A stretch of DNA of 64,000 nt from Solea solea (lineage: Eukaryota; Chordata; Actinopteri; Pleuronectiformes; Soleidae), in NCBI RefSeq assembly GCF_958295425.1, contig NC_081150.1, positions 6,943,001 through 7,007,000 of the forward strand. The letters are read 5' to 3'. The position numbers and the translations under genes are program-made. Every line of letters starts with the position of its first letter. Positions within the stretch are counted from its first letter, which is position 1. Below are positions 13,946 through 58,094 of the stretch, one piece after another. Under the pieces are notes generated by a model that ran no database searches, was not told the DNA's origin, and worked only from the letters and a program-made list of their open reading frames with translations.

Positions 13946-13985
<40 letters not shown>
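13946..13985. repeat. (GT)n microsatellite
   Basis: About 20 GT units, at the edge of a fish-type dispersed repeat (next feature). Confidence 0.95.
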
Positions 13986-13989
<4 letters not shown>

Positions 13990-14130
13990 TTATCTTTGTG
14001 AGGTTCAAAAAGCCTATTTTTGTGGGGACATTTTGACCTTTTGGGGACATTTTGTCTCGGCCGCACAACTTTAAAGGGCTTTTTCAGGTTTAAGGCCTGG
14101 TTTTAGGGTAAATTTTAAGGTTAGACACTT
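13986..14130. repeat. Dispersed repeat containing TGTGGGGACATTTTG motif
   Basis: Sequence with tgtggggacattttgacc and a second ttggggacattttgtc, then gggctttttcaggtttaagg and ggttttagggtaa. I recognise this as an abundant teleost repeat usually next to (GT)n. A diverged relative is at about 23005-23110. Confidence 0.6.
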
Positions 14131-14796
14131 AGTTGTGATGGTTATGTCTTCCTCACAGCAGTGTCTCTGTCACTCATTGCAGAAGCTCAATTCATGTCTA
14201 TATTTACTTCCAACGACTTGTTCTTGACCTTAAGATGATAACACTTAAAATCTATCTGAAAATACCTAAAGTATTTTTTGAGGAGTTACACACTGGAGCT
14301 TTAAGGAAACTATTTCATTCAGTGTTGGCAGATTGTTTCGTTAGCACCCATCATTTGTTGACAGTTATAAGAGTACTAGTTTCTATTTCACAAGAAAACA
14401 TCTACATACAGTACATTAATTAAAGCACTGTATTGGCTTTTTACTAGCGCCAAGAAGTCAGAGTGTCATATTATAACAGCTGAAGTAGTCTCCACTCCGC
14501 ATATGCCTCTCATGTTACCATGGTGCTTGAGCAAAGCAGATTTCTCAGCAAGATTGTCCAATTTCCTCCACATCTCTGAAGCATTATTCTCTCTCTCAAA
14601 ATGCCCACGGTCAAGATGTGCAGTCGATAGAGATTCCAAACTTATTTGTCAAAAAAACAACAAAAAAAAAAAACGGTCACCTTGCCCGCGTAAAAAAGAG
14701 CACTCGTCTGCATGGATTATTATCCAAAAAAAATGTAGTGACGTAGATTAGTATTGCAAAAAAAGCTATTTCAGATGTTGTCCTTGGATGTGGTTC

Positions 14797-14843
14797 GCAC
14801 ACGCACGCACGCATGCACGCACGCACGCACACACACAAACACA
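14797..14843. repeat. (CACG)n / CA microsatellite
   Basis: Imperfect cacg tetranucleotide run with a catg interruption, passing into CA repeats. Confidence 0.85.
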
Positions 14844-17800
14844 AGGGCAGTTACTGTAGCCAAGGAGATGAGTTATTGGGGGAAACAAGTGGCACAGGAA
14901 ATGTCAGAAATAGTGAGAACTCCTCTGCGGACGATTCTTCGTGACAGTGTCTGTGGGGTGACAGTTAAATCTGATGATGTGGTTATCAAGGGAGACTGTG
15001 ATTTGCAGTCAAACTCTGTCAAGCCTTCCTCATGTTTCCAATAAAGAATGTGACACAGCGGCCAGAATGAGATGTCAAGACTTTTTATATGCAGCATGTA
15101 AGATTCAATTATGTTTTTCTTTTGCCATTCTCTGTCGCAGGCTGCAAACACAGTTGTCAACAGCTGTCAGATGGCATTTTAATTTTACTTAAACACTGGG
15201 ATAGTGGGTAGATGACTTTTGTCTACCTGTCAAACTTACTTAAAATCATGCACGAGCACATGTTTTTGAGTGTTTTCACGGTTTTTATGGTTTTCATTTA
15301 AACTATTACATTCAAATATATATAAACATGACAAAACATTATTTGTATACATACGAAAAGCTGTAGCTCATACTTAGCTACAGCTACAGGCAGGAGAAGT
15401 AGGTGCTCTGTGAAATTATGAAGGCTTCTGTGAGTCTATGCTCTGCAGGCATAAACTCAATTTTGATAGATGTCTATAGCTAGGCAGTAGAAAACAGCCA
15501 GAGCATGAAGAGGAATTACTGTAATAATATGGTTCATTTCATGATTAGATTATTCATGATAAAATGGAAATAAAATGTCCTTTTAATAAATGTATTTTTC
15601 ACTTTCCCCTTAAAGCCTGTGGTATTCATTTCTACTCTTAGTCATGAGATCATTAGGAAGGAGTGAGAATGTTATAGGCCACTTCCCCAAGACATGGTAA
15701 TGGGAGTATGTCAGCACAAGTTATTACTGAAGAGCTGGCATTTTGGCATTTGTGTTATAGGCACTCTCCATCTCCACCTCCGTCCATCCCTCCGTCACTC
15801 GTTTCATGTCCCACTGCTTCAGGGGTTAATGAAATGCCCCCGTTGAGGAGCTGGAATGAGGGATTGTTAAATCCATGTGAGCCTCCAACCTCCCTGCACG
15901 CTTTTTCTCAACCTGTGCCTTGATGCATGAGCGTCAGCGGCACATCATCAACTGCCAAATGTATTCCAGTGGAGAGCTACTGATGAGCTACAGCTTTGCA
16001 ATCCTTCCTCCAGATTATATTTTTACTTACTGTTCAGTTCAAACATGTATTTAGCTTAACATGGTCCACACCTTATCCAAATAACAGACTATAGATCATT
16101 GTGTTTTCTATAGCTTTTACACTTCTTGAACCCATTTCACTGGGCTAACAGATGCTTCACTGAGGGTCACTTGTCATTACAGGAATGTATTGAGAGCTAC
16201 TCGTGAGAGAGCCAGATGGCTTAAAGGAAAGTATCATTTCAAGAAGCATCTGTTGACCCTAGCGTTGACCGATTGATCACACAATTAGCAAATTAAAAAG
16301 GGGGCAATTTATTGTTTATTTTTCATTGTTCTGTGAGCTTTGCAAGGAGTTTCTACCTTTAATTTCCCAGCCTTATATTTGAATATACTGTACAATAGCT
16401 AATGTTTTTGATACTCTCCTGTAATGCTCCATCACCTTTAAGAAAATCTAGAGTAAGAATATAACTGAAGCTCGACATTTAAATAGAAGCTGCATTATGA
16501 GTCACAAATAAATATTTGCCACAAATCCTTCAGCCCTGGTTTTCACTTTCAAACGGTAACAAACTCTTAACCAGAATGTTTGAAAAGGTCTATGGTTTCC
16601 ACACTGTGGTCAGCGAGGCATCACTTGACAGCTGACGGATGAGCCGCTGACCTTTTACTCCTGGTCTTGTGGGCAATTCTCCGCTTCATGAAACTGTGGT
16701 GGTCTACATCTACTGACACTTGAAGGCTCAAATGAATTATGACCATGTGCTAGAATAATAAAAAGCAGCAGAGACAGTGAGCCTTATAGATGAGGTTATC
16801 CGCGCAGGATGCAGATAGAGTTAGCGAGAGGGAGATGGATGCCCCACAATCAAGCACTCTCCCCTGATCCCTCTCTGATTTCCTTGCACCTTCCATCTCA
16901 TCCTCTGCTGCTCCCCTTTGTGTTCTTTGATCTTGTTTACAATGAGGTTGTTTGTGAGAGGTTTATCTGTAGCTTAGATGCAGCCTGCATACAGTGTCCT
17001 GTACAGTGGCTGAGGTTCACCACAAGCTAGAAAAATAAGCACGGCAGCTTTCAAGCGGAGGAAATTTAAAATATGAAACTGCATAGGTGTAATGGGAGCA
17101 GACAGCGCTCCCATCCTTAAACTGAGGGCTGCTGCTATTGGGGTGGAATCAAACGAGCTGTTTGATCAGCGACAAAGCTTTAAAGATGAACGACACGGTG
17201 TCCCCCTGTAGCAGAAATACTCCCATGTACAGTAGTTTTCACTTTTATTTCCTCTGTGTGTTTATGTGCATGTGAGTTTGCATTCATCTTTCACATTTCA
17301 TTGAGTTGTAGTGCTAGAGATTCTGTAATTGCCCCCAAGCATTTCTTGGTTTTCTTTATTTGTTACTCTGCTTATTGAACAACAAACAATACTGAGATCT
17401 TGCTTTGTCTTAAATGCTGCTTTCATTTTTCATTTGTTGTACAAACGATGAAGCACTCTTGCGTTGGAATCTTTAAACAACCCTTAGTGTGTCTATGTGT
17501 GTGCTGGCGCAGACTTTCGCTCGTGCGCCTGAAGAATGCAGCGTCTTCACTCTTGTGTCTGTACTCCACTCGTGTGTCTGCATGTGTTTTTTGTGTGTGC
17601 ACGCACGCATGGAGATGATTAGGAAGACCATTTGCAGGAAACGGCTTTAGCTTAGCGAGAACGATGGGACTACTTCTCCTAATGGGATCAGTGTCTCAGT
17701 GCTTTCTGTCTGTGTAAGTCATGATGGGGCTAATGTTTTAAACATGCTCTGCAGATGTAGCGTGACCCTCTTAAATAAATGACTGCATCAGAGGGGACTC

Positions 17801-20800
17801 TTCTTATATTGGCTTTGCTGTGGGGTGAAATGCTCTGCGCTCTATGAGACTCACACTGGTGGATAGACAAGAAAGCACAAAAAAAACCATGTACAAACCT
17901 TTATACCTACTATACATTGATATAGATGTAATTGACAGAAAGGTGGAATATCATCCAGCCACCATTATGTATTGTATTCCCACACATACAGTAATCTAAG
18001 TGCATGTAATTCATAAAATGTATTTGTGTGGCAGAAGGAGCACATCGCCCCCAGCTTGATATCCCATTATTTTCTGCCCAACGCCGGAGGCTTTTTACTG
18101 CCCCACCAGCAGCATCTCACTGCTCTGTTAGTTAACGAGGCTAACCAGCAGCAGGAGAATTGGTGCCCTGCGTGTAACCTGCAGTGCAGCTCTGCAGTGC
18201 CATAGCCCTTCACAATAAGATGTTTTCCTCTTAATCCTGCTGAAAAAAGGTGGACTGAGAACTTCCAAACCCTCCTGCCTATGTTTAGCTTTACTTGTGT
18301 TGGACAGCAAATGATCTGTATTCTCGTTATGTTTCCACCTATAATCTTTACTGCTGTACACCTTACAATCACTTCTTGAACTTCTTATTTTTTCCTCAAA
18401 CAGCATTTCTTTTAGCAAGTGCAGATGTCTTAAAATATGTAGTGTGAAGTGCAGCAACCAGCACAGTCTGACAGGGTCAACCAAAGAGCAGCCGTTCTCA
18501 TGCAACCATTAGATGGTTGTCTTTTCGCTTACACAATACTGTGAACTTTAAGTCTTCTGAGAGTCACTAGATTAAGAAGAGGAAAACAAGTCATTTTCAC
18601 GCTGCTGACAAAAGTGCAACAGCAATTTGTACACCAGCGGCACCCCGTTGAATGAGACACTTATTCAAGCAGCTCTCTTTTGTCAACAACTGCCCCAGCA
18701 TGTTTTTCTGTATGTGGAGCACTTAGTAAATACATGAAATATCTCCGCTCCTATCTGTCCATAATAAGGAATGTGTGTTTTGTACACAAGTGTGCCCCTG
18801 TGTGTGAGTTCTGTGATGCAGTTGGCTAATGTTAAGTTGCCTCTGTGTAGGTGGTCGGGTCATCATCGATCATTCATATTGACATTAATCTGATGCGTGT
18901 ATTTATGTGCATGCCATGATTTCTGCTTTCTACAATACAGTGTGTAAGTTTGTTTAAGTGAGCGTGAGTTTAGACTTCAGGTGCCCCACTGCAGGTTGTA
19001 AGACCACGAGGTGTGGCTGACCTCCCTTTGCCAATCTGAAACCTGTTCCTTGTGCTCGGCGGAGTGTGACACAGTTTGAGTGCATGGTTGGTGACAGATA
19101 CAGCTTTGTGACAAACTATTAGGCAGGAAGAGGAAGTCGGTGTAATACTCCAGGCCGCAGCTTCACCTGAATGCTAAGTGACTATTGCAACTTCCCGCAC
19201 TGACACACTGCAGCTGCTAACATGCCTGAATAAACACACACTCACAAGCACACCCTCGTCGACACTCGGTGTTGCATAGAGGCTGGACTCCACATGATGA
19301 ATATATGTTGCAAACAGTGTTGAATTCCTTAATTAAAACATACTTTTTTGTAAATAAATAAAAAAATATGTGAATTCAACGAATGATTTAGCAGTTTGAC
19401 CTGTTGCACCACTGTTTATTAGAAACACCTAGCAAAATATTGTGTCTGTTAGTCACGTTATCCAACATCCAATGTTTTGGAAGACAGAGATTTATGGACT
19501 AAATTAATCTAAAACCTACTGAGAATACGAGGCAGCTATAAAAATGATGTACTGAACAGCCTCTCTCTGGAGATGATACTGATACCACAAATAAAAGTCC
19601 TAGCATGAATACATGCTGGTAACTTTTGTCAGTTGGCTATGGTGTTGCTTTTAGGAGCGATAAGTACTTTTCAGGAATAATCTCAGTATGAACCTAACTT
19701 ATACATTTAGTTATTAGCTATAACGCTATAACATCTCCTCTGGAACCAAACCTAAACAAACAAGTGAGTGAATCCAGCTCCGCAGTGAACAAGGATCTGC
19801 AGTGATGTTTTACTGGAGGTTAGCAGCAGCGACTGTACTATAAACACAGTGTGTAAATGCAAACTGGATTTATTGAGTAGATTTGGTCTGTGCTACTGCA
19901 GAGCACGGTAACATGGAGACACCTGTGACCATGGTAACTGTAGATGGTGACATACAGTTTTAAAAAAGAATAAAGAGTAAGATAAATTACATCAAATTAC
20001 ATCACTAAAACTGCTCAATAATTTTATCAAAAGTTCAAATTTACCCCTGAATGTGTAACATAAAACTACCTCACTGCTTCAAACACACCCTCTCTCCCAA
20101 TACAACCCCAGCCTTCACTTGTTTGGCTCTACATCTCCCATGTTTGTGGTAACTGGGACCGCAGGCATGCCTCCAACAGCTCCCACAATGCACCAGCACA
20201 AATTACATTTCACTCACATGGCAGGGCCTCGTCCTTCATTCTTTGTTCTGCCTTTTTCATGGTTTTTACTCCGCTCTGTCTCTGTCTCTCTCTCTGCTTC
20301 TCCAGCCTTGAGATCAGCTCCTTACTTCCTCTGCCTGCAGCTCCCTCCTGGTTCAGCCCTGTGCTGTATGTTCAGTTAATTGCAAGAGTAGCATCGAGAC
20401 AGTATCAAATTTGACTGACGTTCAAGCGGAGTAGTAAATGAAATATGTACCTCTCTGTCATGTTGTCTGTCCTCAGAAGCCTTTTATCTTCGGCAGGCTG
20501 CCAACGCGTCCGTCACTACTGAAAGTGGCTTTATATGCTTTGATTGATGTGGTTAGTGGCATTCAGAATACATGAGTGGACAGTGATTCCCATACGTATG
20601 CACTGTGTATCTAAATAGAATCTGACCATTTTTTAATTCTCTTACAAAATAAGAAGATTTTCTCCACGCTCCCGCCTAAAATGTACCTTACTTAAGCAGA
20701 AGAGAAAGATTCTACCATAGGTAATCATGGGGGAATTTATTGGCTCAGAAAAGTTCAGCATGATAATAATGGCCACCACTAAGCCGCACAATTTCATTTG

Positions 20801-22062
20801 GGGGGCGTGAGGGACGTGTCGAGGACATTTATCAGCGTGACACAGGACACAATGCTCTTTGTTTGATTGGTTAAAAAAGAGGGAGCTCATTTGCTTTCAC
20901 TGCAAAATCCTTAACAGGGCTTTTCTTGTTGTGTTAATTAAGCCAGAGCAACCATTTTGTATGCTTCTTGCATACTGGGTCGCAAAGAAGAGAAAAAGAT
21001 CATTGTTATTCCTCTCTTGCACCTCCGAGACTTTGTAGTTAGTTTTTTCTTATATGGTTTGCACCAAAGATGAGCTGCTTTGGATGTATATTTGCTCAAA
21101 TGAGTTTGGTTTAGTTTTCCTTAGACACTTCCCTCCTCTGAATACAAATTCTTTTTCAGAGTTTTTCTCTGTGTGAATTGGACTGTTGCCAGCACCCACT
21201 GTGTTTTTACAACAGGCAACAGACTCCTCACAGCACAGTCTTTTTTTTTCTTTTTCTTTTTTTTAAATCTGCAGATTCTGATGGTTTAAAGAAGGTTGCG
21301 GGGCATTTAAGTCAAATGCAAATTCACATATTGCTCTAGGCTCTAGATATCGTCTCATGAACCATATTATAAAAACTTTTTTTTTGTCGGGCAGCCTCCT
21401 GGTCTGTTTTCAGCTCAGCTAATCTTCTCACATTAATGATAAAACATTTCCTCCTGTGATGTTATGTATACATGGTTAAGTTAAATCACCTGATTCCCCT
21501 ACATGTACATTTCCCACCTTTCACAATTAAGCTGATAAGGTGATGCCTGTACCAACACTGTCTTTCTTCACTTCTGTGCCTTGCTGTCGTCGTACTGCTC
21601 AAACCACCGTGTTCCCTGCTCTAATGGAAGTCATTTTAGATCTTCAGGGAATGTAGCCTGTCACCTTGCTGCTCACAGTGTCTGCTGCAGACAGCCGACC
21701 TCTCATTAATCACACAAATCAGCCCTCAGACGAGGTGTGAACTCCAAAGTACTGACATGATTTGTTCCAGTTCAGTGCACTGAGAGGGGGATTTTTGTTG
21801 TGTGGCAAAATATTTTGACACTACACAGTGCTGTCTCTGACTTCCTGGAGGGAAAAGCATCAGTCTACTTTGTCTTTTTCCTTGATCTGGTTTGGGAGGT
21901 CTTTTTTTAGGCTACTTGGTTTCCGATGCAGATTTGAGCACAGTGTCGTCCACTGTGGCAACTATGGGGTGGCTTGTAGTGTAATGTGATTAACACCTGA
22001 TTGATTTTAATCAATTTGATGAGGTTATGACATGTGTGTGTTTGTGTATTGCCATTGCTAAG

Positions 22063-53144
<31,082 letters not shown>

Positions 53145-53736
53145 GTATGATTTCTGATCTATGATTTCATCACAAGTTACTAGTCTGTTACACATGTACA
53201 TGAATCCACCACCATGGTCCCTGCAGTGCTGTAATAATAATGCTGGTTTTTGCCCATAACAAAAAAATAATAATAATAATTTGTACAAAAATCCATGTTT
53301 AATACTTTTTGAATTTTGCACATTTTATTTGTAAAATTTTTCTTTTATTTATTTATTAAAAAAAAAAGAATGATTTGAAGTGTACGGTTAAACAAAAGCA
53401 TTACGAACAATTCCCTTAACCCAAATTCTAGTGGCCCATTTTGACCACTAGGTGGCGACATGTACCAGCTTTGGTGAGATGCTGTTTTTGGATGCAGCAC
53501 TGTCTGGCATGGTGAACGCTGATGATGAAAAACAGTTGAACGTGGCTGAATAAGAGTGTTTTTGTTGGCTTTAATGCTTCATGCAGCTGCCATCAGTGTA
53601 AACATTAAAACCGTGTGTAAGTGTTATGACCTTGAGCTGATTGAATACAATCCCAGCACTCAGCTATATTATGCTGCATACGTATACATGGGTTTACTGT
53701 GAGTCTCCGACCTTTTTATTGTGACTGTCTTTGTAG
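53145..53736 (+). other. plcb1: plcb1 intron after E29 (up to possible microexon)
   Basis: 592 nt. Contains an AT-rich tract with AATAAT and TTTATT runs at 53260-53370. No mammal-like continuation of the coding sequence (LQVELEQEYQ) seen. Confidence 0.7.
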
Positions 53737-53761
53737 GATGTGTTTGCAGCAGAAGATCATG
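53737..53761 (+). CDS. plcb1: Possible plcb1 microexon E30
   Basis: 25 nt between ctgtctttgtag and a good donor CATG|gtaaga. It enters in phase 0 after E29 and encodes DVFAAEDH plus one base. No matching segment is known to me in mammalian PLC-beta1, where LQVELEQEYQ follows directly, so this may be an alternative C-terminal microexon or a chance splice-site pair. Including it changes the phase of whatever exon follows. Confidence 0.35.
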
Positions 53762-56112
53762 GTAAGACTACTGTTGCATTGCGCTGTTTGCCATTAATAT
53801 AGCTTTAGAGGTGCAGCATTAATATGCAAGCTTTTATACACCTGTGGTAACTAATGAATGTGCATTGCATTAATACATCGAAATAAGTGCAAGAATATCT
53901 TTGTTCTTCGTGAGAACAATATTTGGAATGTGGCAGCCTCAGCTGTAATATAACAGTCATTGGCATAGCATGGCAGCTTAGCATCATAACAGTGGTAGCA
54001 GATTGGCCTGTATAGTGAGATCACACCCCAGCTGGAGGGATCCCATCCCACCCGCCAGTGTCCTTGAGCCTCTAAGATAAGATGTAATGACACCACATGT
54101 TCATTATTATAATATTTAAAGAAAAGTAACATAAATCTACACTCTCAGATGAGGATCATATAGTGTACATTTACCAAATATTCCTTGTGTGTTTTTTTAA
54201 GTCATACATTCAGTACATCAGGAATCTCCGGTTAGACACAGCTTCATAACCACCCACTCTCCAAGTGACAGCTCAGTGTTTCTTCTGCGCTCCTGTGTTT
54301 GTGTGTGGGAGGTGCTGTGCAGACATGTACCTACCTAAGTGTAGTGCAGACAAGCTGATGTGATGTGATCACAGAAGACATCTTTTGATGACGTCAGGGA
54401 GCAGTGGAGTTTGTTTTTAAGTTGCATACTCAAAAGCAGCAGTATAACAGTCAGCTGTTTTTGACAACTGACTCTCTCTTTTGCTCTTTATCCACCTTTT
54501 CCTCCTCTGATGATGTCACTAAGTAGTAAATTGTGATTATTTTTTAAAACATATATTTTTACCTGCAGATCACAAATGGTTAGTGGTTTATTTGCAGCTA
54601 CTACTAAAGAGCATGACTAGACGCCTCACTACAGCTGTGAGAGCAGCATCAACGTCGATATTCGTCGCATGTGTCACAAACAAACACTTCCTGCACCAAA
54701 AGAACTCCAGCATTTCTGTTCCCTGATTAGAACAAGACATTTTTTGTGAAATATTGACAAGACCTGCTGAGGCTCAGCTTCACACAGAGGAGTCCTGGGA
54801 TTTTATTGAATACAGAGCAGGTTTTAGACAAGACTTTAGACTAATGTGAAAACACATTATTAATGTCAAGTTTAACATATGTGAAACATCAGCAGAGGTG
54901 TGTGAGATGTGATGCAGATGTTACAGATATATATAGATTTCTGATTTCTGTGACAGAAACATTTTGACAAATGTAAGTACACTAGACCTTCCAAATAAAA
55001 AAAAGGAATACAGAATTAAATTAAAGAAGATAAATCAAAAACACAGGGCCAACTTCCCCCTGACTAGCAAACCAAAAATAAGAAAATGAGAACACATTGA
55101 GCAGCACTGAGCCCCGAATACTATTGATCGTCGTCAGTAAGTATATAATCACATTTAAAATAATGCGCAAACATAGAAGATACTCTCATAAAAAGATAAA
55201 AATGTCACCATGGAAATGAACACAATAAAATTAGGATTGAAAAAAACCCCCCACAAAATTAAAAGATAAAGTAGAAGTTTAAATTAAACTCTAAATTAAA
55301 TAGAAACTAATGTGGAATGGTACTAAACAAGCGTAGTTATAACTACAATGTGGATAAAACACAATTGAAAGTGACACAAAAAAAGTGATAAAAATGTATA
55401 AGTAGTGTAAGCCATCTTACCTAAGTTCATTTTAAAAGGCAATCAATTAATGAGAGCAAACTGTGTTGAATGGGGGGGGTAGATGTGGTTGAATCATCTA
55501 GTTTATGGGTAAATCAATGACGTTAATCAACTTCACTCCTCTCAGTCCTGTGGTGACATTCACCACCGTTTAATAGTTAGCACCATCAAATAACTCCATG
55601 ATTGCAGTGATTTCACCTACTCAGTCTGAGCTGTGTCAACCGGTGTCATCAGCATCTAATCAACGCGGAAATTAATGGTTTGCTTCATTCTGAGATATGC
55701 TGCTGCCCCTCACCCCTCCCCCCCCCTTTTTTTCTCCCCAAATCACTTTAGTGTTGCAATCAAAGGACATTCTGTTAGCAATCAATGCTTCCCTCAAAAT
55801 TGTAACTGATTGTCCATTACTTTAACCGCTGTCACAATCACTTCTCTAAATTGACATCCTGACCATGGCAAATTTAATTTGCCTGAATGGAGCTATTGCA
55901 TAATAATGAACCACCCCTGCAATATTTGTTCTTATGCAATAGCTGTCATCTTTATGCAAAACATGCCAGAGATGTCAGAGGACACAACTCCAGAGACCGT
56001 CAGCATAAGATGCCCAGGTTTGTGTTTGTTTTACACAATCTGGATGTTATCCTCAACCAAAGTGGAAAATATACATTTATTTTATTGCACAATCCAATGT
56101 AGATTGGTGGGT

Positions 56113-56205
56113 GCTTTGCTCAGGTGCAACCCAGCCCATGGCCTGGGATTTGAACCAGCATTCTTCCAGTTACAAGCAAAATTTCTTTCCTCTTGGCCAT
56201 GGGCT
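56113..56205 (-). repeat. Possible tRNA-derived SINE fragment
   Basis: On the minus strand it contains an A-box-like TGGCCAAGAGG and a B-box-like GGTTCAAATCC about 35 nt apart, as in tRNA-derived SINE heads. The order and spacing fit; flanking duplications were not found. Confidence 0.4.
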
Positions 56206-56904
56206 TCCAGATCGTGTCTCGCATTATGCACAAGTGCTGAACAATTTCAAGGTGCAGGGATGTAAAATGTAAGATATCCTTAAGTTTTAGATGGTGATAG
56301 AAGTGAAAGGAGAAGAAAGACATGGTCACATTTGTCGTCACTCACAGCATGTGCACTGTCCTGCTAATGATCCAATCAAAATGCCCCACGGGAGTCAGCA
56401 GCACCTCGCATAATGGCAACACACCTCAAGCTCTTATATCCTGGCATGTTGCTACTTCTCATCTGCCATATGCCATATTTTTATATGAATTTGATGTGCT
56501 CTTTTTTTTATAGTTGTTGAAAGGAAGTCAAAGAATTGTGCTGCGTATGATCTTTGGAGATAGAATTGTTTCATTATTTCTTACTTTGAGTTCATGTCCT
56601 GACATCAGGAGCTGGTGTGATGAATGAGATTAGTGGAAAAAAAAAGATTATTATTGCACAACTAGACTTAAGTCACTCAAGGTTTTCAGTTCATTCATTG
56701 GCAAATTGGTTTCTGTAGTCGCTGCATTATGGAAATACAACTCTGTCCATGACACCTCATAATTTTACAGATGGACGACATGAGAGGGGAGTTTTGAGCG
56801 ACACCTTTTTGTGTCTGATTCCATAGCTCGATAAATTCGAAGGTGTCACAGAATGATGGTAGAGCAAGTCGTCTTTCAACAGCTGGCTCCGCTAGTCTAC
56901 ATGC

Positions 56905-57035
56905 CGATGTGCCCTTGGGCACTTAACCCCACATTGTTCCTGATGGCTGTGCCAGCAGTGTGTGAATGGGTTTGAAAGATGAGCGATAGAAAAATGTTCT
57001 GCACATAGATGTTCTGTATGAAAGTGTAAAACACT
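56905..57035 (+). repeat. Possible SINE body fragment
   Basis: Contains gcccttgggcacttaacccc, ttcctgatggctg and gtgtgtgaatgggtt, which resemble the body of a common fish SINE (CCTTGAGCAAGGCACTTAACCC type). Degenerate; boundaries uncertain. Confidence 0.45.
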
Positions 57036-57212
57036 ACAGTGCTTTTTTCTTTTAGTTTAGGGTTACTTACCCTTACCTTTACTTATCTCAAAGAGGGGCT
57101 GGAGCTCACTTTTTCCCACAGGTCAAGAGTGTAAGAAATAATGTAATGATGAGACTTTATGCTGTTACAAAGGAAGTACTCCACTGACTAAATACCAGAG
57201 AGATCAACGTTC

Positions 57213-57378
57213 ATCTTCTTCAGTAGTTAGCTGTGGACGACTGGACTTGAGTTGCGTTGAATACATTTCAACTGTCATCCAAGAGGCTTCTTCAGTTCTG
57301 ACTAACTAGTGGGAAGAACCACGTATTCAACTCAGCTCAAGCAAGTCCAGTCGTCCACAGCTAACTACTGAAGAAGAT
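57213..57378. repeat. Long inverted repeat (hairpin)
   Basis: Perfect 37-bp arms at 57213-57249 and 57342-57378, extended inward by 17 bp at 14/17 identity (57250-57266 with 57325-57341). The remaining loop is 58 nt. A related, decayed sequence in the same orientation lies at 62885-62998. Probably a hairpin MITE of a fish family. Confidence 0.9.
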
Positions 57379-57416
57379 TATGACCTGGATGACTGAGAGC
57401 CTTCACTGAAACATTC

Positions 57417-57600
57417 ATCTTAGCTTGCATAGTAAGCTTCTGCTTTAAAATGCGCTGTTCAGGCTGCTGTAGAAACATGGCAGTGCATGATGGATGGCGC
57501 CGTCTGTAAGACAAGGCCCTTGCCTGAAGTACATTTAAATGTTATTATAAGGCTACAAAAACCCAACAATTTCAATAATTTGTTATGTACAGTCAGAGAA
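57417..57600. repeat. Dispersed repeat family R, copy 3
   Basis: Contains tcttagcttgcatagtaagc, ggctgctgtagaaacatggc, aaggcccttgcctgaagtac and ttataaggctacaaaaaccc. Lies 38 nt after the hairpin repeat. Confidence 0.75.
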
Positions 57601-57835
57601 AGTGTGTGGTGTAGGTAGCTGGTATGACTTAAAGTTGTGTACCCTTTTGGTCAGTTCACACTCTTTTCAGACAAAATTGACTGATAAGACGGACGTGGAG
57701 TGAGAAAAGATTCCACCCTGTTCGGGGGTTTTATGACTAAGGCTTAAAGCTATGCTGTAATTCAACACCTTTTGTTTGGCCATGAAAGGGATGTGATTCA
57801 GTGATAGCACAATATGTTTGACATCAGTGTGCGTT

Positions 57836-57836
<1 letters not shown>

Positions 57837-57886
<50 letters not shown>
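57837..57886. repeat. (GT)n microsatellite
   Basis: 50 nt, about 25 units; the longest dinucleotide tract in the window. Confidence 0.95.
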
Positions 57887-57887
<1 letters not shown>

Positions 57888-58072
57888 GTGAATGCACATT
57901 GTGAGAGGGCATGCTGATTCTTCCTCACTTAGAAAAAAGTGTCTGATGTCATGGTGTCTCCCCACTGAGCAGGTTTTGAATCAACACACATTTATGCACG
58001 CACACACACACACACGCTCACTAATTCGTTTAACTAGCAGGAGTCCTCTGCAGTCGCCATGGAAACTCAGGT

Positions 58073-58094
58073 CCCCCCCCCCCCCCCCCCCCCC
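58073..58094. repeat. (C)22 homopolymer
   Basis: 22 consecutive C, the longest homopolymer of its kind here. Such tracts are prone to sequencing and replication error. Confidence 0.95.

Larger units (their letters stand above)
12731..22062. other. Non-coding DNA upstream of E1
   Basis: No exon recognised. Contains (GT)n at 13946-13985 with an adjoining dispersed repeat, a CACG-type microsatellite at 14797-14843, a C/T-rich stretch at about 20273-20305, and T-rich runs near 21240 and 21378. I read this as the 3' part of the intron before E1, but I cannot exclude unrecognised regulatory elements or untranslated exons. Confidence 0.55.
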
